A program made the translations under genes and the position numbers. Below are positions 25,142 through 33,548 of a stretch of 35,405 nt of DNA, one piece after another. The notes under the pieces are model-generated. The model did no database searches, was not told where the DNA came from, and worked only from the letters and a program-made list of their open reading frames with translations. Within the stretch, counting starts at the first letter, position 1. Each line of letters begins with the position of its first letter. The DNA comes from Bacillota bacterium (GTDB lineage Bacteria; Bacillota; Clostridia; Lachnospirales; Anaerotignaceae): positions 1-35,405 of the forward strand of contig JAHZDZ010000021.1 in NCBI GenBank assembly GCA_019422105.1, in the 5' to 3' direction.

Positions 25142-25184
25142 ATGTTATAGTATTAGGAAGAAACGGCAGGAAAGGAAAAGTGAT

Positions 25185-25919
25185 ATGTCAAAGATATATG
25201 TGGTGGGGATTGGCCCCGGCAACAGGGAAAATATGACACTGAGAGCCATTGCGGCCATAGAGGAAAGCAATGTGGTGGCAGGGTATGAAACTTATATTGG
25301 ACTGGCTGCGGATCTGTGCGCCGGAAAGGAGATCATCTCCTCCAAAATGAAACAGGAAAGGCTGCGCTGCACACAGGCGGTGCAAAAGGCGAAGGAGGGA
25401 AACACAGTTTCTGTGATATCAAGCGGAGACAGCGGTGTTTACGGCATGGCGGGGCTTTTGCTTGAGACGGCACGGATGATGGAATTTGAGGGGGCCATTG
25501 AGGTGGTGCCGGGTATTCCCTCCTCCAGTATGTGCGCCTCTCTTTTGGGCGCTCCGTTGATGCATGACTATGTATCTATCAGCCTCAGCGATTTGATGAC
25601 GCCATGGGGGCTGATAGAAAAAAGGCTTCATATGGCTGCGGAGGGCGATTTCGTTATATGCCTTTATAATCCCAAAAGCAGGAGCAGGAGAGAATATATC
25701 GGACTTGCGGGGGAAATTATACAACAGTACAGAGAGAAGAATACACCGGTTGGTGTTGTGAAAAAAGCCGGTCGGGAAGGGGAAAGCGTATTGCTGTGTA
25801 CCTTGGACAGTTTGGCGCAGCAGGACATAGACATGTTTACAACTGTTATCATAGGAAATTCCCAGACCTATGTTTCCTGTGGGAGGATGATAACACCCAG
25901 GGGGTATGGGAAAGAATGA
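25185..25919 (+). CDS. cobJ: precorrin-3B/cobalt-factor III C17-methyltransferase (CobJ/CbiH)
   Basis: SAM-dependent ring-contracting methylase of corrin synthesis. ATG 25185 (MSKIYVVGIGPGNRENMT) is chosen; the frame to 25113 crosses the terminator hairpin. The 244-residue protein has the tetrapyrrole methylase fold: VGIGPG near the N-terminus, SSGDSGVYGMAG, and VVPGIPSSSMCASLLGAPLMHDYVSISLSD, which is specific to CobJ/CbiH. In a clostridial anaerobic route the CbiH reaction on cobalt-factor III is the more likely one (inference). The stop overlaps the cobK start as ATGA, so the two are coupled. Confidence 0.93.
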   Translation: MSKIYVVGIGPGNRENMTLRAIAAIEESNVVAGYETYIGLAADLCAGKEIISSKMKQERLRCTQAVQKAKEGNTVSVISSGDSGVYGMAGLLLETARMMEFEGAIEVVPGIPSSSMCASLLGAPLMHDYVSISLSDLMTPWGLIEKRLHMAAEGDFVICLYNPKSRSRREYIGLAGEIIQQYREKNTPVGVVKKAGREGESVLLCTLDSLAQQDIDMFTTVIIGNSQTYVSCGRMITPRGYGKE

Positions 25920-26677
25920 AAAGAATACTTGTTTTTTCTGGAACATCGGATGGCAGGCATATAATAGAAGGACTTCTTTTATCAGGCTGTCATGTAACTG
26001 CCAGTGTCGCGACAAAGGAAGGGGCTTTGTGTATGGAGCATTCCCCGTGTTTAAGGGTTTTGGTGGGCAGACTTGGGGAAGAGGAGATAGCCACCCTTCT
26101 TGTCAAAGAGGGGTATGACTGTGTTTTGGACGCCTCTCACCCTTATGCACAGGCGCTTTCGAGAAATATCATGAGGGCGGCGGCTGAGACGAAAACGGAA
26201 TATATCCGTTATGAAAGACCGAAAGAGTATTACCCGGGGAATATTCACTATGTGGAGGATTATAAAGAAGCCGTGGATGAGATGGACAACAGAAGCGGGA
26301 ATGTACTGATAACCACGGGAACAAACTATGCGGAGGAATTCAAAAGGGTGTCTGGCTGGCAGCAGAGGGTATTTGTACGCGTTTTGGAGCGGGAGGAGTC
26401 CCTGCAAAAATGTCTTGCTCTTGGCTGGGACAGGACACATATCATCAGCAAAAACGGCCCCTTTTCCACAGAAGAAAACTGTAGGGACATTGCTTATGCC
26501 AAGGCAAAAATGTTATTGACAAAGGACAGCGGAAGGGCCGGAGGAGTACAGGAAAAAGCGAATGCCTGCCTCAGGTGCGACATTCCTCTTTTGATAATCA
26601 AAAGACCGCATTTGGAATATCCTCTTCTCTTTGATGACGAAGAGGATCTGATAAACTATATAAAGGAAAAACAGTAG
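25916..26677 (+). CDS. cobK: precorrin-6A/cobalt-precorrin-6A reductase (CobK/CbiJ)
   Basis: Reduces the corrin macrocycle after ring contraction, using NAD(P)H. ATG 25916 overlaps the cobJ stop (ATGA); an upstream extension in the frame lies inside cobJ. The 253-residue protein starts MKRILVFSGTSDGRHIIEGL, with the family GTSDGR motif. It continues with VLDASHPYAQALSRNIMRAA, YIRYERP and the C-terminal ISKNGPFSTEENCRDIAYAKAKMLLTKDSG block, all typical of CobK/CbiJ. The next gene follows after 8 nt. Confidence 0.93.
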   Translation: MKRILVFSGTSDGRHIIEGLLLSGCHVTASVATKEGALCMEHSPCLRVLVGRLGEEEIATLLVKEGYDCVLDASHPYAQALSRNIMRAAAETKTEYIRYERPKEYYPGNIHYVEDYKEAVDEMDNRSGNVLITTGTNYAEEFKRVSGWQQRVFVRVLEREESLQKCLALGWDRTHIISKNGPFSTEENCRDIAYAKAKMLLTKDSGRAGGVQEKANACLRCDIPLLIIKRPHLEYPLLFDDEEDLINYIKEKQ

Positions 26678-26685
26678 GTGGTATA

Positions 26686-27285
26686 ATGGCTTATCTCCCG
26701 TTATTTGTGGATATAACAGAAAAAAAAATATTGGTTATTGGCGCGGGCAGGGCTGCGGCGATTAAAATAAGAACACTTTTGGATTTTGAGGCCGATTTTA
26801 CGGTAATTGCGCCGGAAATCGGAGAAGAGGTCATGAAGCTTTATGACGGAGAAAATTTTGAAATGCAAAAAAGGAAATTTTGTCCGGAGGATGTGAAGGG
26901 CTGTTTTATCGTCATAGCGGCGGCAGATGGCAGAACAGGCCAAACAGCGGCGGAAGCCGCAAAAAGGGAAGGCTGTCTTTATATGGCGGCGGATGGCAAA
27001 GGCAAAGGAGACATTATTTTTCCCGCCCATAAAAGGCAGGGGGACATCACAGTGTGCGCCGGTACAGCAGGCGGATACCCTTTGCTTGGCAAAAAAATTG
27101 TGGAAAAAATGGATTTGAGCTTTGCGGACAGGCTCCCTTTTTTTTCGGAATTGAGGAGAGAGGTAATTGAAAGTGCCTGTGAGGGAAAACAGGAATTGCT
27201 GAAAAGATTGCTTGAAGATGACATTTTATATTCCCCTGACTACAGACAAAAGGCAGAGGCAGTTTTAAAGGAGTACATCAAATGA
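26686..27285 (+). CDS. precorrin-2 dehydrogenase (siroheme synthase N-terminal domain protein)
   Basis: NAD-dependent oxidation of precorrin-2 to sirohydrochlorin (SirC-like, the CysG N-terminal domain as a separate protein). ATG 26686 follows GTGGTATA. The 199-residue protein begins MAYLPLFVDITEKKILVIGAG. The Rossmann loop reads GAGRAAAIKIRTLL, where most relatives have GGGxVAxRK, and GDIIFPAHKRQGDITVCAGTAGGYPLLGKKI matches the family. No ferrochelatase domain is attached. It overlaps hemC by ATGA. The name sirC or ylnF would fit; I leave the symbol open. Confidence 0.88.
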   Translation: MAYLPLFVDITEKKILVIGAGRAAAIKIRTLLDFEADFTVIAPEIGEEVMKLYDGENFEMQKRKFCPEDVKGCFIVIAAADGRTGQTAAEAAKREGCLYMAADGKGKGDIIFPAHKRQGDITVCAGTAGGYPLLGKKIVEKMDLSFADRLPFFSELRREVIESACEGKQELLKRLLEDDILYSPDYRQKAEAVLKEYIK

Positions 27286-28172
27286 AGGATATCATCAGAT
27301 TAGGGACAAGAGGCAGCGCTCTCGCCGTGAGACAGGCGGAGATTGCGGCAGAGGAAATAGGGATGCATTTTCCTGATGTGGATTTTGAAATTGTAAAGAT
27401 AACCACAAAGGGAGACAAAATACTGGACAAGACACTGGACAAAATAGGGGGAAAGGGCCTTTTTGTGAAGGAGATCGAGACAGCGCTTCTGGAAAACAGA
27501 ATAGATATTGCCGTACACAGCATGAAGGATATGCCGGATGAAATGGACAGAGGGCTTATGATTGGCGCTGTGACAAAAAGGGAGGATCCGAGGGATGTAC
27601 TGATTTCAAAGAGCGGACTTCCCCTTTCCGCTCTCCCCAAAGGCGCCAGAGTGGGAACCGGAAGCCTGCGGCGGAAGGTACAGCTTCTGCGCCTCAGGGA
27701 GGATTTGGAGGTTATCCCTATCCGCGGAAACGTGAATACGAGAATCGGAAAGCTGGCGGAGGGGCTTGACGCTGTAGTGCTGGCGGCAGCGGGCATCATC
27801 CGCAGCAACATGACGGAAAAAATCAGTCAGTCCTTTGACACAGAAGAATTTACACCGGCGGGATGCCAGGGCATACTGGCGCTACAGGTCAGAAAGGACG
27901 ACAGAAGAATAATGGAATATATAGAAAAAGTGAATGATTTTGAAAGCCAGGTCTGTGCCGAGGCGGAACGGGAATTTCTGCACCAAATCGGAGCGGACTG
28001 CCATGCCCCGGTAGGCGTCTATGCCAGACTGGATAAGAATAGGCTTTTCGTCCATGGTATGTTCTATCGGGATGGCTTTTTGGAGGCGGACGTGGAAGGC
28101 TCTGCGGAGTGTGCAGGAAAGCTGGGAAAGGAAGCGGCAGAAAAAATACTTGGTTTGGAGGCAGATCAATGA
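27282..28172 (+). CDS. hemC: hydroxymethylbilane synthase
   Basis: Porphobilinogen deaminase: joins four porphobilinogen units into the linear tetrapyrrole. ATG 27282 overlaps the previous stop. The 296-residue protein shows GTRGSALAVRQAEIA at the start, GDKILDKTLDKIGGKGLFVKEIE, the substrate-binding IAVHSMKDMP, and GTGSLRRKVQLL. The cofactor-binding Cys is in IGADCHAPVGVYA, where the usual GGC reads GADC. It overlaps cobA/hemD by ATGA, so the tetrapyrrole genes form one tightly coupled operon. Confidence 0.95.
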   Translation: MKDIIRLGTRGSALAVRQAEIAAEEIGMHFPDVDFEIVKITTKGDKILDKTLDKIGGKGLFVKEIETALLENRIDIAVHSMKDMPDEMDRGLMIGAVTKREDPRDVLISKSGLPLSALPKGARVGTGSLRRKVQLLRLREDLEVIPIRGNVNTRIGKLAEGLDAVVLAAAGIIRSNMTEKISQSFDTEEFTPAGCQGILALQVRKDDRRIMEYIEKVNDFESQVCAEAEREFLHQIGADCHAPVGVYARLDKNRLFVHGMFYRDGFLEADVEGSAECAGKLGKEAAEKILGLEADQ

Positions 28173-29665
28173 AAAAGGGCAGAGTTTATTTGGTCGGTGC
28201 AGGGCCGGGAGACGAAAAGCTCATCAGCGTCAGAGGGCTTGAGCTCATTGAAAAAGCGGATGTCATTGTCTATGACCGTCTTGTGCCGGAGGGTCTTTTG
28301 TCCTATGGAAAGGCGGAATGTGAAAAAATTTATGCCGGAAAGCTTCCCGACAGGCATACCCTGCGACAGGAGGAAATGAACCGTCTTTTAACGCAAAAGG
28401 CAGGAGAAGGAAAAATAGTTGTGCGTTTGAAGGGGGGGGACCCTCTTATTTTTGGAAGAGGCGCAGAGGAGGGAGAGGAGCTTTGGAAGGAGGGGATTCC
28501 CTTTGAGATTGTACCGGGTATTTCCTCTTTTTATTCTGCGCCCGCCTATGCGGGAATCCCTGTTACCTACCGCGAGTGTTCCTCTAGCTTTCATGTCTTT
28601 ACAGGCCATTTTAAGGAGGAATTTAAGCTGGATTATAAAACGGTCGCCGCTTTAGAGGGAACGCTGCTATTTCTCATGGGAATGAAAAACCTGTCGCTTA
28701 TAACAGAGGGGCTTATGCGGGAAGGAAAGGACAGGAATACGCCGGCGGCTGTCATTGAATGGGGAACAACGCCCAATCAGCGGGAATGTATCGGGACCCT
28801 TGCAGATATTTCGTGGAAAGCGGAGGAAATGCAAATGAGCCATCCTTCTGTTATTGTCATAGGAGACGTCGTGAAGGAGGGCGGAAAACTTAACTGGCAG
28901 AAATTCAGACCCTTGTGGGGGAAAAAAATATTGCTTTGCAGACCAAAAAAAGATGCCTCTGTTATAAAGGACAGACTGAATGAGCTGGGGGCTCAGGTAA
29001 CGGTTTTTCCGACTATTGAAATCAGGCCGGCCGGTGATTACAGTCGCTTGGATTGTTGTATCACGAAGCTTTCAGAGTATAACTGGCTTTTTTTTACCAG
29101 TGCCAATGGTGTCAGCTTTTTCTTTCAAAGGCTATTGACATTAAATCTGGATGCCAGAGCGCTTTGCGGGAAAAAAATATTCTGTATCGGAAGCAGGACA
29201 AGGCAGGCATTAGAGGACAGGGGCATACTTGCCGACTATATGCCGAGACACTTTAACAGTATTGAAGGGGCTGCCCTGCTGAAAAAGATACTGAAAAAGG
29301 GAGATAATATTCTTTTTCCCACGTCTGATATAGGAAGGGATATACTGGCAGAGGAGGCGCGCAGACAGGGGGCGCTCTGTGATAAGGTTACCGCCTATGA
29401 AACCGTTCCGAATCCCAAACCGGATAAAAATATTATGGGAAAAATACGGGAGGGATATTATGATACTGTTGTTTTTGCCAGCTCCTCCCAGGCTGAAAAT
29501 TATTATGCCTTGATGGGAGCGGAATGCGGCGGCGCAAAGATATGCTCCATCGGGGAGATGACAACCGCAACAGCGGTATCCCTGGGATTTGAGGTAGCAT
29601 GTCAGTCCAGAGAGGCCAGTGCTGACAGTTTAATAGAGGCAGTGAAAGAGCTTTTAGCAGTATAG
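28169..29665 (+). CDS. cobA/hemD: fused uroporphyrinogen-III C-methyltransferase / uroporphyrinogen-III synthase
   Basis: A two-domain enzyme that closes the tetrapyrrole ring (HemD) and methylates it twice to precorrin-2 (CobA). The start at 28169 (MKKGRVYLVGAGPGDEKLI) overlaps hemC. The 498-residue protein has the SUMT domain at about 1-240, with GAGPGDEKLISVRG, YDRLV, RLKGGDPLIFGRGAEE and VPGISSFYSAPAYAGIPVTYR. The HemD domain is at about 250-498, with LCRPKKDASVIKDRLNELGAQV, WLFFTSANGVSFF and YDTVVFASSSQAENYY. This fusion is common in Clostridia. It commits uroporphyrinogen to siroheme/cobalamin. Confidence 0.94.
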   Translation: MKKGRVYLVGAGPGDEKLISVRGLELIEKADVIVYDRLVPEGLLSYGKAECEKIYAGKLPDRHTLRQEEMNRLLTQKAGEGKIVVRLKGGDPLIFGRGAEEGEELWKEGIPFEIVPGISSFYSAPAYAGIPVTYRECSSSFHVFTGHFKEEFKLDYKTVAALEGTLLFLMGMKNLSLITEGLMREGKDRNTPAAVIEWGTTPNQRECIGTLADISWKAEEMQMSHPSVIVIGDVVKEGGKLNWQKFRPLWGKKILLCRPKKDASVIKDRLNELGAQVTVFPTIEIRPAGDYSRLDCCITKLSEYNWLFFTSANGVSFFFQRLLTLNLDARALCGKKIFCIGSRTRQALEDRGILADYMPRHFNSIEGAALLKKILKKGDNILFPTSDIGRDILAEEARRQGALCDKVTAYETVPNPKPDKNIMGKIREGYYDTVVFASSSQAENYYALMGAECGGAKICSIGEMTTATAVSLGFEVACQSREASADSLIEAVKELLAV

Positions 29666-29677
29666 GGGGAAATAAAA

Positions 29678-30553
29678 TTGGATAAGGAAAAGAAAAATCT
29701 GAATTATAAATTCTTAGCCTTTGGCACTGTTTTTTTATGGGCTTCTACTTTTGTATTCACAAAGGTGGCTTTGAATCATTTTACACCGACGGTAGTCGGA
29801 TTTTTGCGCTATTTTACGGCCTCGGTTGTTCTGGCCGCAGTATGTGGAGTCAAAAAGGTTGGATTTCCCGATAAAAAGGATATGCCGCTTTTTATTGTGT
29901 CCGGCGCCTGTGGCTTTGGCTTTTATATGATATTTTTCAACATAGGCTCTCAAACTCTTTCAAGCTCCACATCAAGCGTTATTATAGCGACTACGCCCAT
30001 TATCACGGCGGTAATCGCAAGCTTTATCTATAAAGAAAAAATAAAGCCGCTGGGCTGGCTTGCCATCGCTGTGGAATTTGTGGGAATACTGATATTAATG
30101 CTGTGGAACGGTGTTTTGTCTATCAATAAGGGAGCGCTGTGGATGCTTTTGGCCGCACTTTTTTTCAGCGGCTATAATCTGGTGCAGCGCATTATCACAA
30201 AGAAGTACTCAGCTTTTCAAACGACAGCCTACAGCATATTTACAGGTCTTATTATACTCTGTGTGTTTCTGCCTCAGGCAATACCGCAGGTTTTAAGCGC
30301 ATCCTGGAAGGAACTGGCGGTTGTTTTGTATATGGGGGTTTTGCCCAGTGCAGTGGCGTACATATGGTGGGCAAAGGCTTTATCCATGGCAAATAAAACA
30401 TCGGATGTTACAAATTTTATGTTTGTTTCTCCTTTATTGACATCTATTATGGGCTTTTTCATTATAATGGAGATTCCGCCCGTTTCTACAGTAATTGGAG
30501 GAATTATCATTATAATCGGACTTGTGCTTTTCAGCAGGAGCAATGAGAAATAG
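29678..30553 (+). CDS. EamA/DMT-family transporter
   Basis: A 291-residue permease with about ten membrane segments in two EamA repeats (about 10-140 and 150-285). It starts with TTG behind AGGGGGA, 12 nt after cobA/hemD, so it is probably co-transcribed with the tetrapyrrole genes. Motifs such as FGTVFLWASTFVFTKVALNHFTP, FLRYF and VLPSAVAYIWWAKALS are typical of drug/metabolite exporters of the RhaT/YdcZ kind. The substrate is unknown. No tetrapyrrole exporter of this family is established, so a functional link to its neighbours is only a guess from position. Confidence 0.87.
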   Translation: MDKEKKNLNYKFLAFGTVFLWASTFVFTKVALNHFTPTVVGFLRYFTASVVLAAVCGVKKVGFPDKKDMPLFIVSGACGFGFYMIFFNIGSQTLSSSTSSVIIATTPIITAVIASFIYKEKIKPLGWLAIAVEFVGILILMLWNGVLSINKGALWMLLAALFFSGYNLVQRIITKKYSAFQTTAYSIFTGLIILCVFLPQAIPQVLSASWKELAVVLYMGVLPSAVAYIWWAKALSMANKTSDVTNFMFVSPLLTSIMGFFIIMEIPPVSTVIGGIIIIIGLVLFSRSNEK

Positions 30554-30730
30554 AGATTTATAGGGATATATGAAAAACGTCTGTATTACAGAGGGCTAAA
30601 AAACAAATGGCTGCAAATATTAATGCTGCATAGACAATTTATATTTCAGACAGGCTGGTTGTCTTTAGCCTGAGTCCATATTTTATAGACTGAGAAGAAA
30701 GAGGAAAACGGAAGCATGTATGAAAAATGA

Positions 30731-31555
30731 TTGGGTTATCTGGCACAAAAGCCCCCTCTATATGAGAAAAGTACGGCGCCCTTTTGGGATGATCCTCATA
30801 TATCAGAGGAGATGTTAAAAGCACATCTGGATCCCTTTGAGGAGGGCGCTTCGAGAAAGCATGATTTTATTGAAAAATCAGCCTCTTGGATAAGGGATAG
30901 ATTTTGGAACAGTGATAAAAACAGACTTTTGGATCTGGGCTGCGGGCCCGGTTTATATGCGGAGTGTTTCTGCAAAGCGGGCTTTAGAGTTACAGGCGTT
31001 GACTTTTCAAGGCGTTCAATAGAATATGCTCTCAGCTGCGCTGAAGTCAAGCGCCTTGTAATTGATTACAGTTACAAAAATTATCTTGAGATAGATGATG
31101 AAAATCGTTTTGATACAGTGACTTTAATTTACTGTGATTTTGGTGTGCTGCCCCCGGCAGACAGAAGACTGCTGCTCTCTAAAATAAGAAGGGCGTTGAG
31201 CCCAGGCGGGAAGCTGATACTTGACGGCTTTACAAAGCATGAGACAGTAAACTTTCGGGAAGGGTGTACGGCGCGGTACTATGAGCAGGGCTTTTGTGCA
31301 CCCTACCCTTATTTTTGTATTCAGAATAATTATACTTATGAAGAGTCTGCAAATTATCTGGAACAGTATGTGATTGTGTCGGAAAATGGCTGTCAGTGTT
31401 ATAACAATTGGAATCAGATTTACAAAGCGGAAAGTTTGACAAATGAGTTGACAGCAGCAGGCTTTCAAAATATAGAGCTTTATGATGATGTTTCCGGCAG
31501 CATCTTTACAAACTCCGGAAAAACAATTTGCGCTGTTTGCGAAAATATAAAGTAA
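30731..31555 (+). CDS. class I SAM-dependent methyltransferase, start disrupted by apparent frameshift
   Basis: A 274-residue frame with the SAM-binding LLDLGCGPGLYAECFCKAGFRVTGVDFS motif (about residues 67-94) and later IRRALSPGGKLILDGF. Its only start is a TTG at 30731 without a ribosome binding site. From ATG 30720 another frame reads MKNDWVIWHKSPLYMRK and would join this one at STAPFWDDPHIS if the AAAA run near 30762-30765 had one more A. The combined N-terminus looks like the normal one of this methyltransferase group (PLYMR...FWDDPHIS). So the gene is either frameshifted, phase-variable or affected by a sequencing error. The substrate is unknown. Confidence 0.75.
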   Translation: MGYLAQKPPLYEKSTAPFWDDPHISEEMLKAHLDPFEEGASRKHDFIEKSASWIRDRFWNSDKNRLLDLGCGPGLYAECFCKAGFRVTGVDFSRRSIEYALSCAEVKRLVIDYSYKNYLEIDDENRFDTVTLIYCDFGVLPPADRRLLLSKIRRALSPGGKLILDGFTKHETVNFREGCTARYYEQGFCAPYPYFCIQNNYTYEESANYLEQYVIVSENGCQCYNNWNQIYKAESLTNELTAAGFQNIELYDDVSGSIFTNSGKTICAVCENIK

Positions 31556-31729
31556 TCCTGTAAATGCGCTGAATTCTAATTCCATATGGCTTGCTGAGGG
31601 CAGGAACCGGAAGGGCAGTGAAAATACCAGGTAATGCCAGTGTTAACATTGATTTTATTTGTGCCATGATATAAAGTATGATAAAATAAGGCTACAGCAA
31701 GAGCAATTAAAACAAACGAGGTGTTTCAA

Positions 31730-32689
31730 ATGAGAACAAGAAGACTGCGTGTTAATGAACAGATGAGAAGCCTGGTCAGGGAAACGGTAGTAAATGTTAA
31801 GGATTTGGTTTATCCTATGTTTATCATAGAGGGAGAAGGACAGAAAAATGAAATACCTTCCATGCCCGGCTGTTTTCGTATGACAGTGGATGAGCTTTTG
31901 AAGGAAGTGGGGGAACTGAGGGAGCTTGGTATCTATTCCATACTTCTTTTCGGTATTCCAGACCACAAAGACGAGGTTGGAACAGGAGCCTATTGTGAGG
32001 GCAATATCATTGCAAGAGCGATTCAGGCTGTAAAGGCGAAATATGAGGATGTCCTTGTTATCGCAGATGTGTGCCTGTGTGAATACACAGATCATGGACA
32101 CTGCGGTGTAATTGAGGACGGCTATGTTGTAAATGATAAGACGCTGGAGCTTTTGGCAAAGGCATCTGTTTCCTATGCGCTGGCAGGAGCGGATATAATA
32201 GCGCCCTCTGATATGATGGATAACAGGGTAGCGTATATCAGGAAGGCTTTGGATGAGAACGGCCTTATCAATGTTCCGATAATGGCCTACAGCGCCAAGT
32301 ACTGCTCCTCCTTTTACGGCCCGTTCCGTGATGCAGCGGACTCAGCACCAAAGTTTGGCGACAGAAAGCAGTATCAGATGGATCCTGCAAACGGCAGGGA
32401 AGCACTGAAGGAAATAGAAGAGGACATCAGAGAAGGTGCTGACATGATTATGGTGAAGCCCGCTCTGCCCTATCTTGATGTTATCTGTGAAGCGAAAAAA
32501 ATAACCAATGTTCCTGTTGTGGCCTATCAAGTCAGTGGTGAGTATGCCATGATTAAGGCTGCTGATTCCCTTGGCTGGCTTAATGGCAGGCGGGCAGCTT
32601 GGGAGGCCCTGACCTCCATTAAAAGAGCGGGGGCGGATATTATTATCACTTATTTTGCAAAGGAATTTGCCAAGGGAGAGCTGCAATGA
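31730..32689 (+). CDS. hemB: porphobilinogen synthase (delta-aminolevulinic acid dehydratase)
   Basis: Condenses two 5-aminolevulinate molecules into porphobilinogen, the substrate of HemC. ATG 31730 (MRTRRLRVNEQMRSLV) has GAGGTG upstream; a GTG at 31721 overlaps that site. The 319-residue protein shows the zinc-site Cys cluster DVCLCEYTDHGHCG (three Cys, so a zinc-dependent form). The Schiff-base Lys are in YSAKYCSSFYGPFRDA and MVKPALPYLD, and PVVAYQVSGEYAM lies near the end. It is about 2 kb away from the rest of the tetrapyrrole genes and may have its own promoter. hemA and hemL are not in the window. Confidence 0.96.
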   Translation: MRTRRLRVNEQMRSLVRETVVNVKDLVYPMFIIEGEGQKNEIPSMPGCFRMTVDELLKEVGELRELGIYSILLFGIPDHKDEVGTGAYCEGNIIARAIQAVKAKYEDVLVIADVCLCEYTDHGHCGVIEDGYVVNDKTLELLAKASVSYALAGADIIAPSDMMDNRVAYIRKALDENGLINVPIMAYSAKYCSSFYGPFRDAADSAPKFGDRKQYQMDPANGREALKEIEEDIREGADMIMVKPALPYLDVICEAKKITNVPVVAYQVSGEYAMIKAADSLGWLNGRRAAWEALTSIKRAGADIIITYFAKEFAKGELQ

Positions 32690-32751
32690 AAAACAGCTTC
32701 AGACTGTAGACAAAGTAAATTTTACGCGGCAGGAGCTCGAGAAGAGAGCCC

Positions 32752-32900
32752 TCGAATTGGAATCACATAGGCGAAATTCATTTCTGCCTACATATGGAAA
32801 TACCGATTTGTAGGAGCTGAAAGCCCTTGCATGAGTAAATCAGTATTTCGTCCATATGTAAGCAAATTCATGGTGCTAGCCATGATTCTGCTTGAGAGTG
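32752..32900. repeat. long imperfect inverted repeat between hemB and nfeD
   Basis: The left arm TGCCTACATATGGA-AATACCGATTT (32785-32809) mirrors the right arm (complement of 32838-32863, TGCTTACATATGGACGAAATACTGATTT). Weaker outer symmetry (GAATCA, CTC.A blocks) extends to about 32752 and 32900. The two mismatches in the core become G-U pairs in minus-strand RNA. A further hairpin TTGAGAGTG/CACTCTCAA lies at 32892-32922. No coding frame is supported. Confidence 0.5.
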
Positions 32901-33071
32901 GTGATTTTGCCGACACTCTCAAACAGCCGCAGGGTGACTGTTTTTACGGATTGGGTGAACAAAGAGCAATTCGCTTCCGGATGCTGCCTTAGCGGATGGA
33001 ACAGTTTCAAAGTAAACCGTTTCCAAAATACTGTTTTAGGTTTCATTTTATTTGAAAAGGAGGGATTACTG

Positions 33072-33530
33072 ATGTTTTCCTGGGCTGGTGTTTTATTTTT
33101 GGCGGGAGCCATATTGCTTGTGATAGAGCTGTTTATTCCCGGATTTGGTGTGTTTGGCATATCGGGTCTTGCATGTATATTTGTTTCGGCTCTTATTATT
33201 GCTGAGACCTATGGACCACTGGCTGTGGTCTGTATACTGGTTTTGATTATGGTAATCTCTTTCTTCCTCTATAAAATAATAAAGAAGAAAAAGGTTTATC
33301 AGAAGCTTGTTTTGGATGATGTTTTGGATACAAAGGATTTTGATGAAAGTCTGTTGTCGGATTTAATCGGCAAGGAGGGTGTGACGGTAGTTCCGCTGAA
33401 GCCCTATGGCAAAGCTGAGATTGACGGCAGGTTAATTGATGTTTTTTCTGACGGAGAGTATATTTCTAAGGGCAAACTGGTTAGAGTAATCAATGTAAGC
33501 GGTAAGAGTGTAACAGTCAAAGAAATATAA
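33072..33530 (+). CDS. NfeD-family membrane protein
   Basis: A short NfeD protein, partner of flotillin-like FloA. ATG 33072 has AAGGAGGG upstream; the long frame to 32892 runs through the inverted-repeat hairpins and is not used. The 152-residue protein has three hydrophobic segments (about 5-65; MFSWAGVLFLAGAILLVIELFIPGFG, then FGISGLACIFVSALIIAETYG, then LAVVCILVLIMVISFFLY). A C-terminal OB-fold domain follows (GKEGVTVVPLKPYGKAEIDGRLIDVFSDGEYISKG). It lacks the ClpP-like protease domain of long NfeD proteins. floA follows after 18 nt. Confidence 0.9.
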   Translation: MFSWAGVLFLAGAILLVIELFIPGFGVFGISGLACIFVSALIIAETYGPLAVVCILVLIMVISFFLYKIIKKKKVYQKLVLDDVLDTKDFDESLLSDLIGKEGVTVVPLKPYGKAEIDGRLIDVFSDGEYISKGKLVRVINVSGKSVTVKEI

Positions 33531-33548
33531 GAGTAAAGGAGGAATTTC

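Noticed and set aside
24712..25184. Cobalamin riboswitch before cobJ
   Set aside because: No B12 box or the expected multi-stem layout could be found.
32892..33071. N-terminal extension of the NfeD frame
   Set aside because: It runs through hairpins, lacks a ribosome binding site and does not look like NfeD; ATG 33072 has a strong site.
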